43,869 nt of DNA from a virus. The DNA lies in the IMG/VR virus record IMGVR_UViG_3300036859_000534, positions 1 to 43,869 of that record. One strand, written 5' to 3'. This document shows positions 23,873-32,675 of the stretch, one piece after another (within the stretch, counting starts at the first letter, position 1; each line of letters opens with the position of its first letter). Position numbers and translations under genes: made by a program. Below the pieces are notes generated by a model. That model had not been told where the DNA came from, ran no database searches, and saw nothing but the letters and a program-made list of their open reading frames with translations.

Positions 23873-24744
23873 TGCCGTCCGCTCTCCGCGCATCCCGGGC
23901 CTACGTCTCCCGGGCGCTCGCGAGCATTCGGGCCGGGCTCGGCGAGTACGATCGGCAGTTGGGCCAGCAGGGCGCCGAGATCAAGGTCGAGCCCTTCGAC
24001 GCGCACAACGTCTCCACGCCGGCGGCGCTCATCAAGCTCGGCACGTCCATTGCCGCCGCGCGCCGGCACAAGGCGAACCTCGAGGCGGCGCAGCAGGATG
24101 TTGAGCTCGAGCGCGAGAAGACCCGCGCCGAGATCGCCCATCTGAGGGCGGAGGCGGCCTACAACCTAGGGAAAGGTCGGCAGACTGGGGCCGCGGGCGG
24201 TACGAAGGAGATCACGCCCTACCAGAAGGCCACCTTGGGTCTCTCAGAGCGCCGTCTCGGCCTTTCTGAGAGGTCGGAGGCGGAGCGGACAAGGAGGATG
24301 GGCCGCGTGACGTCGGCTCAGGCGGCTCTGAGGCAGATCGACGCCCAGGTCGCTCGAGACACGGAGGAGGGCACGGCGCGGCAGATGAACGCCCACCGGG
24401 CCGCCATCGAACCGAGGATCAACAGCACGGACCCCGACGTTCGGAACTACGCCCTGGACGCGCTCGGGATTAGCGCTGATGACTTCGAGGGCGCAACGAA
24501 TCCCGCCCAGAGGATCGCGGCCGTCAACAAGGGCTTCGAGAACCTGCGCGCCAAGGTGGCAGCGCGCGCTCGCCTCAACGCCGAGATGCGCTACCGGCCA
24601 CAGCGGCAGCGCTGGCTCGACGTCATCTCGCAGGGAGCGGAGAACGCATTCGACACGGGCGAGCCCGCCGGCGAGGCTCCGCCTGAGCAGGGCGTCGTAG
24701 ACCTCGTAGTCGACGAGAACGGCAACCTGGTCCCAGCGCAGTAG
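23872..24744 (+). CDS. Internal virion (DNA ejection) protein, coiled coil
   Basis: 290 residues, almost wholly helical: heptad-rich segments at about residues 55-105 (KANLEAAQQDVELEREKTRA) and 125-165, and an acidic tail. Start TGATG-overlaps the previous stop. It belongs to the three-gene internal-virion row and is inferred to be ejected with the DNA. No enzymatic motif seen. Confidence 0.6.
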   Translation: MPSALRASRAYVSRALASIRAGLGEYDRQLGQQGAEIKVEPFDAHNVSTPAALIKLGTSIAAARRHKANLEAAQQDVELEREKTRAEIAHLRAEAAYNLGKGRQTGAAGGTKEITPYQKATLGLSERRLGLSERSEAERTRRMGRVTSAQAALRQIDAQVARDTEEGTARQMNAHRAAIEPRINSTDPDVRNYALDALGISADDFEGATNPAQRIAAVNKGFENLRAKVAARARLNAEMRYRPQRQRWLDVISQGAENAFDTGEPAGEAPPEQGVVDLVVDENGNLVPAQ

Positions 24745-24750
24745 GCGAAC

Positions 24751-27700
24751 GTGGCGACCGACCTGTCCACGCTCGCTGGGCGGACCGTGAGGACGCCCGA
24801 CGGAAAGACCTACCGAATCCCCGCCGAAGCCACGGGCGACCAGGTGTCGAGGTTTCTGTCCTCGCTCCGGCCCCAGGGTGCCCCTACGCCTCCTGCGGGC
24901 TCGCCTGAGACCACAACGCCGCCCGCCCCTCGTCCTGGCCTGCCCCCGCCGGAAGAACGTGTCCACGGGGCTATCCCGCAGTTTGGCGAGATTTCGGGCG
25001 CCGGCGTGTCTCGGGCCGAAGGAATCCCGGAAGCCATCGGAGGCGTCGCTCGCGGAGTTGGAAAGGCCGCGGCTGAGTTCGTGACGTCGATCCCGGGGCA
25101 GGTGAGGGAGTTCTACGAGCAGGGAGCGCAGCCGCCCATCGTCCCGGGCGAGCTGCCGGAAACGACGGCCGCGCGCGCCGCGGGCTACCAGGGAGCCGCC
25201 CGCACGATCGCCGGCTATACGCCGCTCAAGACTTCGATCGGCGTCGTCCTCCCGGCGATGGCAGCCCAGGGCGGAGCCGAGATCCTGCGGGCCGGAGCGC
25301 CCACGGAGACGCCAGCCGGGCCAAGGCCGCCGAGCGCCGGGGAGGTGGGAGAGCGCCTGGGGGGTGGCGCGGTGGGGCTTGCGATGGGAGTGCCGGGGCT
25401 GATCCATGCGGCTGTGAAGCGCGCGCCGAGTCAGGCTGAAACCGCCGCGGCGGTCAAGAACGTCACCCCGCCCGCCGCCATGCCCCAGCACGTCCGCAGG
25501 GCGAGCACCCAGGCGAGCACGGAGCTTGGCGCCGCGATCGGGGAGATCCAGGGCATCGCCGAGGGTCCCGTCCCATTCCGCGGCGCGGGCCTCTCGATCG
25601 AGGATGCACACGTCATCCCGAACCTGACGCGCGTGTTCCCGGGCGACGCAAACCCTGTCCGCGTGACGGTCTACGACCAGGCGACTGGAGAGCTTCACTC
25701 GGTCCAGCTGCCGAGCATAGCCGCCCTGAAGGACGCGATGCTGAGGCCGCTGCCAGCGGAACTGTCCGCCCCCCGCGCAGCCGAGCTTCCCGGCCCGAGA
25801 ATCCAGCCCAGACAAGGCGTGCCTTCCGAGGCCATCGCCCAGGGCTTGGAGCGGTCCAAGGAGGCTCGTGCGCGGGGAATCGCTCAAGTCGGCCAGCAGG
25901 TGGCAGCGAACGTACCGACCGCCGTGGAGAGGATCCAGAGCGCTCCCAAGGCTATCGCGGCGCTCGAGCGGCAGATCGCCGAGAGCCCGAACGACGCTCG
26001 CGTGGGTCGATGGAGGAGAAGGATCGAGAAGCTCAAGGCGCTACCGAAGCCGGAAGCGCCCAGGGTCGTCAAGGCGGCGGTGGCGGAACAGCCCGCGAAA
26101 GTGAAGGGTGAAGCAAGGGTTGTGGCGTCGCGGGAGGCTGCCCCGCCGCCGACTCCGAAAGTTGTGGCAGAGGCCGAGGCGGGGGTCGCGGAGCCCGTTG
26201 CTGCTACCGGCAAAGCGGCGCGGGCCAAACCAGGCGAGCCGACCGCCCCTGCGCCCCCGCCGGTCGGAGAGCCGCAACCCGCCGAGGCGCCCAAGGGCGT
26301 CCCCGGTAGGCTTCAGCGAGGCGACAGGGTCAGAGCGGCGGCCGGGGCGAACAAGGGCGAGCACGGGTTCGTCATCAGCAGCAGCAAGAGCGACCCGACG
26401 CTGCTCATGGTGCGCTGGGATCACGGGCGGCAGTCTGTCGAGCAGGCGAAAGATTTGAGATTCCGCACCGGCCGCGCCACCGAAGCCGAGATTAGGAGCC
26501 TCGAGGCTGTAGAGGAACCGGCGACTCCCTACAGGCAGGCGCGCTCGTACGCTCCCGGGAAGGAACCGCCGGCGCGTCCGGCCGTTGAGGCCGTGGTTGC
26601 AGCCGCGGTGCGGCGTAGGGCTGGACTGCGGCCGCACGAGGAACTGGCCCTCAAGCCGAGCACCTTTCGCTCGGAGTACTCGAGCTCGAACGAGGAGTTC
26701 GTGACCGACGGGCACGTCCTCTACATGGCCCAGTCGATGGAACCTAAACTGCGGGCCAAGTTACACGAGAAGGCAAAAAATCGGACCGTCGAGACGTCGC
26801 CCAAGATCGACCAGGTGGTCGCCAAGGCCACGAAGGGGCCGATGGCGAAGCTCGAGCCCCGCGGCTGGATGCCGACAGCGGTCGAGCACCGAGGCGAGCA
26901 GGACCTGGCGGCGTTCCACGACCCAAAGTCCGGTCGCTTGGTCGCCGTTGACGCGCAGAAGTGGAAACTCTCGATCAAGGCCGTGGCGCCAGACAGCTAC
27001 GAGCAGGCGACCGCAACCCCGCTCGGCGCGATCGTCATGCGTAGAGAGGGGAAGTTCGTCGGGCTCATGATGCCCGTGAAGGCGACGGAGGCGCAGGCGG
27101 CCGAGTTGGTCGGGACGCTCGGCGCGAAGGTCGTGAGGCATGAGGCGCGCGCTGGCGGAGCGCCTTCCACCGCGAAGGCGGCGCCAGCGGGCAAGCGTGG
27201 AATCCCAGTCGCCAGGACCGCGCCGCACGTGCCCACGGAGGCGGAATCCAAGACGCTTCCCACCATTGAGGTGCCGGGAGGGAAGGCTGCACCCGTGCCC
27301 AAGACCAGTCCGCTCGGCCATGTCCGCGAGGTCATGCACGAACTCGTGGCGCTCACCAATCCGGTGCGGTTCGCCGTGGGGCCGAACCTCGACGTCCTCA
27401 TGCGCTCGAAGGGGACGCTCAAGCGCGCGCTGTTCAGGAGCGAGCGGGCGCAGAAGTCCGTCCGCTCCTACTGGGAGAAGCGGTCGAAGCCCCAGGTCCT
27501 CGACTTCCTGACGCGATTCGAGTCCGGGGCGCAGGCCGACCCGCGGCTCCAGGAAATCGCGGACGCCTACCGCAAGCGGGCCGATAACATGTTCAAGGCC
27601 ATCTCGCGGTACAAGGAGATCCCGTACTGGGAGAACTGGTTCCCGCACGCCTGGAGCGACCCCGCAAAGGCGAGGCAGTTCTTCGCCGCGCGCCGTCCCA

Positions 27701-29955
27701 TGGAGGGTCGGAAGTCCTTCCTCAAGAAACGCTTCTTCGAGGACACGCTCGCCGGCATGAAGGCAGGGCTCGAGCCCGTGTCGTGGAACCCCGAGGAGCT
27801 GATGCAGGCGGCGGAGCACAACGCGCGCAAGTACGTCATGGTCCAGGAGATGATTAAGGAGTACAAGGCCCTGGGCTCAATGAAGCTCGTGCGGATCGGC
27901 CAGGAAGCGCCGGAGGGCTTCCGGCGTGTCGACCAGAACTGGGCGAGGCTCTACCTCAATCCCGAAATCGAGATCAAGGAGGCGTTCGACCGGAAGATCA
28001 TGGAGGGACTGACGGGCGTTGCCCGCAGCCTCGGAATCCGCCTCGAACGAAAGGTGCGGATCGGCGGGAAGATGCTCGGATTCTCCGAGTCGGCCCCCGG
28101 CCAGGTGGGTCGGGTGACCACGCGCTTCGCCACGCCGGAGAGCGTCCTGGCGCACGAGATCGGGCACCAGATCGACAGCAAGTACGACCTCGCGAATCTC
28201 TTCCTCGGCGAGCCGGCCGCGACTGGCAAGGGCAGCGGGAAACTCAATGCCGAGCGGATCGAGATGAAGAAGGAACTCCAGCGCCTGGCCGACCTCCGGT
28301 TCGAGGGCGGGACGCCGGCACCGCACTACAAGGCCTACGTGCGCTCCGCCCCCGAGAAGATGGCGGTCATGCTCGAGGCCCTGATCCACGCGCCGGAGAG
28401 GTTCAAGGAAGTGGCGCCGAAGAACTACGCGCGGCTCATCACGTTCCTGTCGCTGCACGACGAGCTCCGGCCCCTGGTTCACATCCGCCCCTCGCTCCTC
28501 TACGGAGAGGCGACCGGGACGGTGAGCGCCGGCGGGGTTGTGCTGGGCGGCGAGTACTGGGCGGAACAGAACCTGGCGAGGCTCCTCGACAACCACATGA
28601 GCCGCGACTGGATCCGCGAGTCGAAGCTGGGCCGCGGCGTCATGGACAGTCGGAACACGCTGAACGCGATCAACCTCGGGCTGTCGGCCTTCCACGCGAC
28701 CGGGGTCACGCTCCTCTCGGTCATGTCGCGGATGGGAATCGGGTTCTCGGAGCTGGCGCACGGGCAACTGGCGACGGGAGCCGGCAAGATCGTCACGGCG
28801 CCGTTCGCTCCGCTCGCTTACGTCAAGGCGGGCTGGGATTTCTACAAGGGCGCGCCGGAGCTGATCGACTTCGAGAAGCGGCTATTCACGGCTGGCGCGA
28901 GTCTCGAGAGCAAGCAGTATTACAAAAACGAGATGTTTGACCGCTTCGTGCGGAACTCCAGGCAGGTCTTCGCCGAGGGAGGGACGCCCTACCAGCGGGC
29001 TGGAGGAGCGGCCAAGGCGATAGCGCAGGCCCCGTTCGCCGCCCTCGAGAGCTCGATGCGGCTCCTAAGCAATTACGTCATCCCACAGATGAAGGTGGGT
29101 GCCTTCCGGGATCTCGAGGCGAGCCAGCTCAGGATCAAGTCGAAGGACATCGCCGCAGGCAAGGACACGGTGGAGAACGTCGGCCGCATCGCGTGGCGCG
29201 ACGTGGAGGACCGATTTGGCCTCATCAACTACGACAACGAGTTCTGGAACAACACGCTCAAGGCCTCGATCATGGTCCTGATTCGCGCTCCCGGCTGGTC
29301 CCTCGGGACGGTGCGCGCGCTTGGGGGTGCCGCATTCGCCGACCTGCCGCGGTTCGCGGCAAGAGCGGTGACCGGCAAGGCCCCGGAGTGGACCTCGCGA
29401 ATGTCCTTCGCGCTCTCGATGGTGTTCACGACGATGGCGGCTTCGGCGATCTATCACTACCTCCACACCGGGAAGCCGCCGAAGGAGCTCGAGGACTACC
29501 TGCATCCGAAGAACGGGCTCCGGGACAAGAAGGGGCACTGGCAGCGGGTGAACTTCCCCACGTTCATGAAGGACGTGGAGGGCTGGTCGACGGATCCCGT
29601 GAAGGAGGCGGTGGGGCGCGTCAACCAGGGGCGTGGCGCCTCGGCGCTCTTCCACGGAGGCAAGCTCGCCCCGGAGGTCACCCTCGCGATCGACCTGCTC
29701 GAGAACCAGTCGTACAAGGGGCCGATTTGGAACATCAACGATCCGTTTCTCACTGGGCCCAAGGGCGGGTTCGGCCAGGCGGGGCAGGTCGCCAGGTATA
29801 TCTTCGGGCACGAGCAGCCGTTCTCGATCCAGCAGGCGAAGCGCACGCTGGGAGAACGCGGCGGGGCGCAGGCGGCGGAGTCCTTCTTCGGCGTGACGCC
29901 CTACTATCCGCGTGCGCCCAAGCGCAAGTTCCACTACCGAGAGCAGACCCAGTAG
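24751..29955 (+). CDS. Giant internal virion protein with metallopeptidase-like HEIGH motif
   Basis: 1734 residues from GTG 24751, the largest gene. Order: N-terminal module beginning TLAGRTVRTPDGKTYRIP; Ala/Pro-rich region (about 30-560) with a KOW-like GDRVRAAAGANKGEHGFVIS near 520; a domain near 640-800; a helical zone; HEIGH at residues 1135-1139 (28153-28167), followed about 70 residues later by EKMAVMLEALI (possible third ligand), as in zincin-like domains of polyvalent proteins; a long helical C-terminus with a hydrophobic stretch (FALSMVFTTMAASAIYHYL, near 1560). Size, position and helices fit a podovirus ejection protein that crosses the envelope; the peptidase-like part may cut host protein or peptidoglycan peptides. 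Confidence 0.75.
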   Translation: MATDLSTLAGRTVRTPDGKTYRIPAEATGDQVSRFLSSLRPQGAPTPPAGSPETTTPPAPRPGLPPPEERVHGAIPQFGEISGAGVSRAEGIPEAIGGVARGVGKAAAEFVTSIPGQVREFYEQGAQPPIVPGELPETTAARAAGYQGAARTIAGYTPLKTSIGVVLPAMAAQGGAEILRAGAPTETPAGPRPPSAGEVGERLGGGAVGLAMGVPGLIHAAVKRAPSQAETAAAVKNVTPPAAMPQHVRRASTQASTELGAAIGEIQGIAEGPVPFRGAGLSIEDAHVIPNLTRVFPGDANPVRVTVYDQATGELHSVQLPSIAALKDAMLRPLPAELSAPRAAELPGPRIQPRQGVPSEAIAQGLERSKEARARGIAQVGQQVAANVPTAVERIQSAPKAIAALERQIAESPNDARVGRWRRRIEKLKALPKPEAPRVVKAAVAEQPAKVKGEARVVASREAAPPPTPKVVAEAEAGVAEPVAATGKAARAKPGEPTAPAPPPVGEPQPAEAPKGVPGRLQRGDRVRAAAGANKGEHGFVISSSKSDPTLLMVRWDHGRQSVEQAKDLRFRTGRATEAEIRSLEAVEEPATPYRQARSYAPGKEPPARPAVEAVVAAAVRRRAGLRPHEELALKPSTFRSEYSSSNEEFVTDGHVLYMAQSMEPKLRAKLHEKAKNRTVETSPKIDQVVAKATKGPMAKLEPRGWMPTAVEHRGEQDLAAFHDPKSGRLVAVDAQKWKLSIKAVAPDSYEQATATPLGAIVMRREGKFVGLMMPVKATEAQAAELVGTLGAKVVRHEARAGGAPSTAKAAPAGKRGIPVARTAPHVPTEAESKTLPTIEVPGGKAAPVPKTSPLGHVREVMHELVALTNPVRFAVGPNLDVLMRSKGTLKRALFRSERAQKSVRSYWEKRSKPQVLDFLTRFESGAQADPRLQEIADAYRKRADNMFKAISRYKEIPYWENWFPHAWSDPAKARQFFAARRPMEGRKSFLKKRFFEDTLAGMKAGLEPVSWNPEELMQAAEHNARKYVMVQEMIKEYKALGSMKLVRIGQEAPEGFRRVDQNWARLYLNPEIEIKEAFDRKIMEGLTGVARSLGIRLERKVRIGGKMLGFSESAPGQVGRVTTRFATPESVLAHEIGHQIDSKYDLANLFLGEPAATGKGSGKLNAERIEMKKELQRLADLRFEGGTPAPHYKAYVRSAPEKMAVMLEALIHAPERFKEVAPKNYARLITFLSLHDELRPLVHIRPSLLYGEATGTVSAGGVVLGGEYWAEQNLARLLDNHMSRDWIRESKLGRGVMDSRNTLNAINLGLSAFHATGVTLLSVMSRMGIGFSELAHGQLATGAGKIVTAPFAPLAYVKAGWDFYKGAPELIDFEKRLFTAGASLESKQYYKNEMFDRFVRNSRQVFAEGGTPYQRAGGAAKAIAQAPFAALESSMRLLSNYVIPQMKVGAFRDLEASQLRIKSKDIAAGKDTVENVGRIAWRDVEDRFGLINYDNEFWNNTLKASIMVLIRAPGWSLGTVRALGGAAFADLPRFAARAVTGKAPEWTSRMSFALSMVFTTMAASAIYHYLHTGKPPKELEDYLHPKNGLRDKKGHWQRVNFPTFMKDVEGWSTDPVKEAVGRVNQGRGASALFHGGKLAPEVTLAIDLLENQSYKGPIWNINDPFLTGPKGGFGQAGQVARYIFGHEQPFSIQQAKRTLGERGGAQAAESFFGVTPYYPRAPKRKFHYREQTQ

Positions 29956-29966
29956 GAGGGCGCCAG

Positions 29967-30470
29967 ATGGGAGTCGCGGTCTCGAAACACTTTGCTCTGG
30001 CCGAGTTCCTGCCCCCAGGCCTGAGCGAGCAGGAGGTCCCCGGCGAGGTCGTCTCCAACATCACGAAGCTCGCCGTCGAAATCATGGACCCGGTGCGCGA
30101 TCACTTTCGCGTGCCTATACACATCCATTCCGGCTACCGGCCGCCAGAGATAAACGCCGCGGTTGGCGGCGTCCCTACGTCGGATCACGCTCGCGGCGCT
30201 GCCGACGACTTCCACGTGGCGGATAGCGAGCAGGACACCTGGGACGCGAACACAATCGCAGCCTTCGAGTGGATTCGGACGAGCGGACTGCCGTTCGGCC
30301 AGCTCATTCTCGAGGATCACCGGGCGCACTACCGCATCGAGGGGAAACTCTGGGTCCACGTCTCGCTGCCGAGCGCCAAGCACGACGGGTCCAAGAAGGA
30401 CCGAAATCGCGTCCTCGTCTCCTACGCGCCGCGCGAGTACGCGGCCTGGAAGGCGCCGAGGCTCGCGTGA
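29967..30470 (+). CDS. M15-family peptidase, probable endolysin
   Basis: 167 residues from ATG 29967, AGGAGGG six bases upstream. Zinc-site pattern of peptidase M15_3: HSGYRPPEINAAVGGVPTSD, then SDHARGAADDF (His and Asp ligands) and WVHVSL (third His). These enzymes cut peptidoglycan cross-link or stem peptides. No signal peptide, so release would need a holin; two membrane proteins follow at once. Confidence 0.85.
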   Translation: MGVAVSKHFALAEFLPPGLSEQEVPGEVVSNITKLAVEIMDPVRDHFRVPIHIHSGYRPPEINAAVGGVPTSDHARGAADDFHVADSEQDTWDANTIAAFEWIRTSGLPFGQLILEDHRAHYRIEGKLWVHVSLPSAKHDGSKKDRNRVLVSYAPREYAAWKAPRLA

Positions 30471-30892
30471 ACAAATTCCCGGTACTGAACGGCGGCCTCG
30501 ACGCGCTGATCGCGACGGTGAAGCGGTTCCAGATGCTGCTCCTCATTCTCCTCGCGGCGGCGACTTGGTTCGTGAAGAGCGAGAGCGACCGGAAATCGAC
30601 GCGCGAGGTGGCGCTGATCGCTGCGGCCTCGTCCCTTCGAAACGAGGGCGAGCTGAAGTCCATGTCCGCGTTCATGAGGGACAGCGTCATGACGATCGGG
30701 GACTCGAGGATCATGCTCCTCCAGATCAACGGAGAGCAGAAGTTGATTTGGGCCAACATAGAGAAGCTCCAGCACAAGGCCGTAACGCACCGCGATCGCC
30801 CGAGGTATTATCCTCAGTACGGGCCCATCCCGGTGAAGATGACCGACTGGTTCGAGTGGTACACGGGAGAGGGCAACGAGGTTCACCGTTAA
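30467..30892 (+). CDS. Membrane protein of the lysis cassette (holin- or spanin-like)
   Basis: 141 residues from GTG 30467, overlapping the endolysin stop (GTGA). One transmembrane helix near residues 22-40 (FQMLLLILLAAATWFV) is followed by a helical stretch and a polar tail. N-in, long C-terminal domain outside fits an inner-membrane spanin or pinholin-like partner. Function inferred from position after the endolysin. Confidence 0.6.
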   Translation: MNKFPVLNGGLDALIATVKRFQMLLLILLAAATWFVKSESDRKSTREVALIAAASSLRNEGELKSMSAFMRDSVMTIGDSRIMLLQINGEQKLIWANIEKLQHKAVTHRDRPRYYPQYGPIPVKMTDWFEWYTGEGNEVHR

Positions 30893-30907
30893 GGGGAGGG
30901 TGGGGAT

Positions 30908-31198
30908 GTGGAGAATTTCATGTACGCAGTCGGGTTCGTCTCGCAGTGGGCGAAGGCAAACCCCAAGGTGCCCAACATACTGGTGGTGCTGGGCGTTTGC
31001 GCGGCCGGGTATCTGGGCTACTGGATTACCAACGACGCCGCACTGGCACATGGGGTGAGAGGATTCCTCGCGGGCGGCTTCGAGTGGTCGCTCCGAGGCG
31101 TGTTCGCTCTCCAGGGCACCAGCGCGCTCGCGAGTGGCGCGAGTGGTCTCAATCTGCCGGCCGGCGTCATCAAGGCGCTGCCGGTCACCAAGAACTGA
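30908..31198 (+). CDS. Small membrane protein, holin candidate
   Basis: 96 residues from GTG 30908 (G-rich ribosome site upstream). A hydrophobic helix VPNILVVLGVCAAGYLGYWI (about residues 21-40), an amphipathic Gly/Ala-rich region, and a mildly hydrophobic C-terminal half. Adjacent to the endolysin and first membrane protein, so a holin is the most economical guess; no family match is claimed. Confidence 0.55.
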   Translation: MENFMYAVGFVSQWAKANPKVPNILVVLGVCAAGYLGYWITNDAALAHGVRGFLAGGFEWSLRGVFALQGTSALASGASGLNLPAGVIKALPVTKN

Positions 31199-31207
31199 GG
31201 AGGTCCC

Positions 31208-31717
31208 ATGAGACGCACAATCGTATTGGCTGCCTTGCTCGCGCTGACCCTGGGCGGATCCGTCCCGCGGGCGGTGGCCCAGGTAGACATCGTCCCGGTG
31301 ACCGACGTCCGCCAGAGGGGGCACGTGACCGTGAACGCGGGGACGATGGTCCTCACGTCTCCCGAGAAGTGGTCGGGGGCGAGTCTGGGCGGGACGGTGC
31401 TCTACAACCTGCATCCCAAGCTCTCCGTGTTCGGAGGCTACGACCACGGCTTCCCGATCAACGACGTGGACGAGAGCTTGAACCTCTGGCGCGCGGTGGG
31501 GAGTCTGCGGGTCCATCCCAACGCCCTCGTCGGGTTCGGATACGCATGGTTCGACAAGCACACCGACGGCGCCTTGGCGCAGCTCGTGGTGACCAAGCAG
31601 GTCCTACCGCGGACCGGGGTGGGGGCCGTCTACGCGCACATCTTCTCCAGCGGGACGCTCGAGGACTTCGAGTACCTCCGCGTGTACGTGAACTACCACC
31701 TGATCGGGAAGGAGTAA
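31208..31717 (+). CDS. Secreted outer-membrane beta-barrel-like protein
   Basis: 169 residues. A signal peptide (MRRTIVLAALLALTLGGSVP, with an Ala-x-Ala cleavage near residues 22-25) precedes alternating strands typical of small outer-membrane barrels (SLGGTVLYNLHPKLSVFGGY, ALVGFGYAWF, LRVYVNYHL). Phage-encoded barrels such as Lom/Ail-like proteins alter the host surface or exclude other phages. GGAGG lies upstream. It indicates a Gram-negative host. A periplasmic lipocalin-like barrel is an alternative. Confidence 0.65.
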   Translation: MRRTIVLAALLALTLGGSVPRAVAQVDIVPVTDVRQRGHVTVNAGTMVLTSPEKWSGASLGGTVLYNLHPKLSVFGGYDHGFPINDVDESLNLWRAVGSLRVHPNALVGFGYAWFDKHTDGALAQLVVTKQVLPRTGVGAVYAHIFSSGTLEDFEYLRVYVNYHLIGKE

Positions 31718-31721
31718 CGCG

Positions 31722-32006
31722 ATGGGCTCGTTCGACATTCTGACCTTCCTGAGTCACATCTTTGGAGGGCTCAACGTCCCGGGGATCGAGGAGAGGGCCG
31801 TCGCCTGGCTGAAGGAAGAGGGCGCCGAGTACCCGGACGTCCAATCCCAGACTGACGCCCTCGCGGCCTGGATCACCAAGACGCTCACGGAGGCGAACCC
31901 GGAACTTGACCCGGCAACGATGGCGAACACGATCAAGGGGGCCGCCTCCGACATCATCCACCGTACCGCTGGGGTAGATCCCGAGGCCTGGCTGGGGGGA
32001 GCCTAA
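31722..32006 (+). CDS. Hypothetical helical protein
   Basis: 94 residues, mostly helical and acidic (ERAVAWLKEEGAEYPDVQSQ, DALAAWITKTLTEANPELDP). Between the barrel protein and a beta protein in an unbroken rightward series. No membrane segment or catalytic motif. Family not recognised. Confidence 0.65.
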   Translation: MGSFDILTFLSHIFGGLNVPGIEERAVAWLKEEGAEYPDVQSQTDALAAWITKTLTEANPELDPATMANTIKGAASDIIHRTAGVDPEAWLGGA

Positions 32007-32007
32007 A

Positions 32008-32442
32008 ATGCTCGCAGTCAAGCTGATCTCGAACCCGGCGGCGGCCGCGGAGCTGTTGGCTACGGTGCCAGCGGGGAAGTGGTGGAGGCCGATCGCGCTG
32101 CGCTTCGTCCTTACCACGGACGCCACCGTCGGCAACCGATTCCCGGCCCTGACCATTGACGACGGTACGAACGTGATCTGGCGCGCGCAGAACGCGGTGG
32201 CCCAGGCCGCTTCGCTGGTCGTGGATTACAACTTCTGCCCGAGCGGGAACCCGGTTTCGGCTCCGGGCGCCACCGCCACGACGCGCCAGGGCCAGATGCC
32301 GGATCTGAACCTCGGGCCCGCCTCCAGGATTCGCACGACGCTGTCGCAGCTTCTCGGGGTGGACCAGTTCTCCAGCATCGTCCTCTACGTGGACGAGGAG
32401 GGCGGCGAGCGAGAGGCCGTCGATCAGCCGGACCAAGCGTAA
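32008..32442 (+). CDS. Hypothetical beta-sandwich virion-type protein
   Basis: 144 residues. Hydrophobic alternating strands (RPIALRFVLTTDATVGNRFP, SSIVLYVDEEG) and aromatic/Asn loops resemble small beta-sandwich proteins found in phage structural regions. It closes the rightward series before the palindrome and promoter at 32443-32492. Function unknown. Confidence 0.65.
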   Translation: MLAVKLISNPAAAAELLATVPAGKWWRPIALRFVLTTDATVGNRFPALTIDDGTNVIWRAQNAVAQAASLVVDYNFCPSGNPVSAPGATATTRQGQMPDLNLGPASRIRTTLSQLLGVDQFSSIVLYVDEEGGEREAVDQPDQA

Positions 32443-32459
32443 AATATTCCTAGAATATT
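32443..32459. promoter_or_regulatory. AT-rich palindrome immediately upstream of promoter P2
   Basis: AATATTC-CTA-GAATATT is a perfect 7-base inverted repeat with a 3-base centre, begins one base after the preceding stop and ends four bases before the -35 hexamer. In such a GC-rich genome it stands out. It could be an operator, an UP-like element or part of a weak terminator. Confidence 0.5.
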
Positions 32460-32463
32460 CTGC

Positions 32464-32492
32464 TTGACAGCAAACATCCCTTGGCCGATGCT
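32464..32492 (+). promoter_or_regulatory. Rightward promoter P2 with shared CAAACA element
   Basis: Consensus -35 TTGACA (32464-32469), 17-base spacer beginning GCAAACA, weaker -10 GATGCT (32487-32492). The 15-base GCTTGACAGCAAACA is identical to the minus-strand copy at 42176-42162 and nearly the same as at 1962. It would drive the recombination and micro-gene region. Predicted start is at about 32499. Confidence 0.6.
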
Positions 32493-32498
32493 CTGTGT

Positions 32499-32640
32499 GT
32501 GGGTCAAGGGGTAGTGATCGAATTGAAGCGCGGCGCCGAAGTCGATCCCGAGCGTGTCCTCCTTGACCCCGGGTTGGCAGAAGCGCCGCGCTCGTTGTTT
32601 GTGGTGCGCGGTGAACCGCCGGGGATGGCGGTGAAACCGA
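32499..32640 (+). ncRNA. Possible structured leader RNA with pseudoknot topology
   Basis: Four interleaved segments: GGGTCAAGG (32501-32509) pairs with CCTTGACCC (32561-32569), and AGCGCGGCGC (32527-32536) pairs with GCGCCGCGCT (32583-32592). The order L1-L2-R1-R2 is that of a pseudoknot. An ACCGCC-GGGGAT-GGCGGT hairpin follows (about 32613-32630). It begins where promoter P2 should start transcription. In GC-rich DNA such repeats can occur by chance, and the stretch can also be read as a 58-residue protein. Confidence 0.35.
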
Positions 32641-32675
32641 CCCTATTGGTCCACGGGCAACGCAACGGGGGATGA
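32499..32675 (+). CDS. Possible leaderless small protein
   Basis: From GTG 32499, exactly at the predicted P2 transcript start, the frame encodes 58 residues (starting GQGVVIELKRGAEVDPERVL) with a protein-like mix of hydrophobic and charged residues. Its TGA overlaps the next ATG (ATGA). No ribosome site, so it would be leaderless. It competes with the structured-RNA reading of the same bases. An upstream TTG (32481) lies inside the promoter. Confidence 0.45.
   Translation: MGQGVVIELKRGAEVDPERVLLDPGLAEAPRSLFVVRGEPPGMAVKPTLLVHGQRNGG

Noticed and set aside
24244-25887. 547-codon antisense frame
   Set aside because: Arg/Gly-rich shadow opposite two internal virion genes with clear coding bias on the plus strand.
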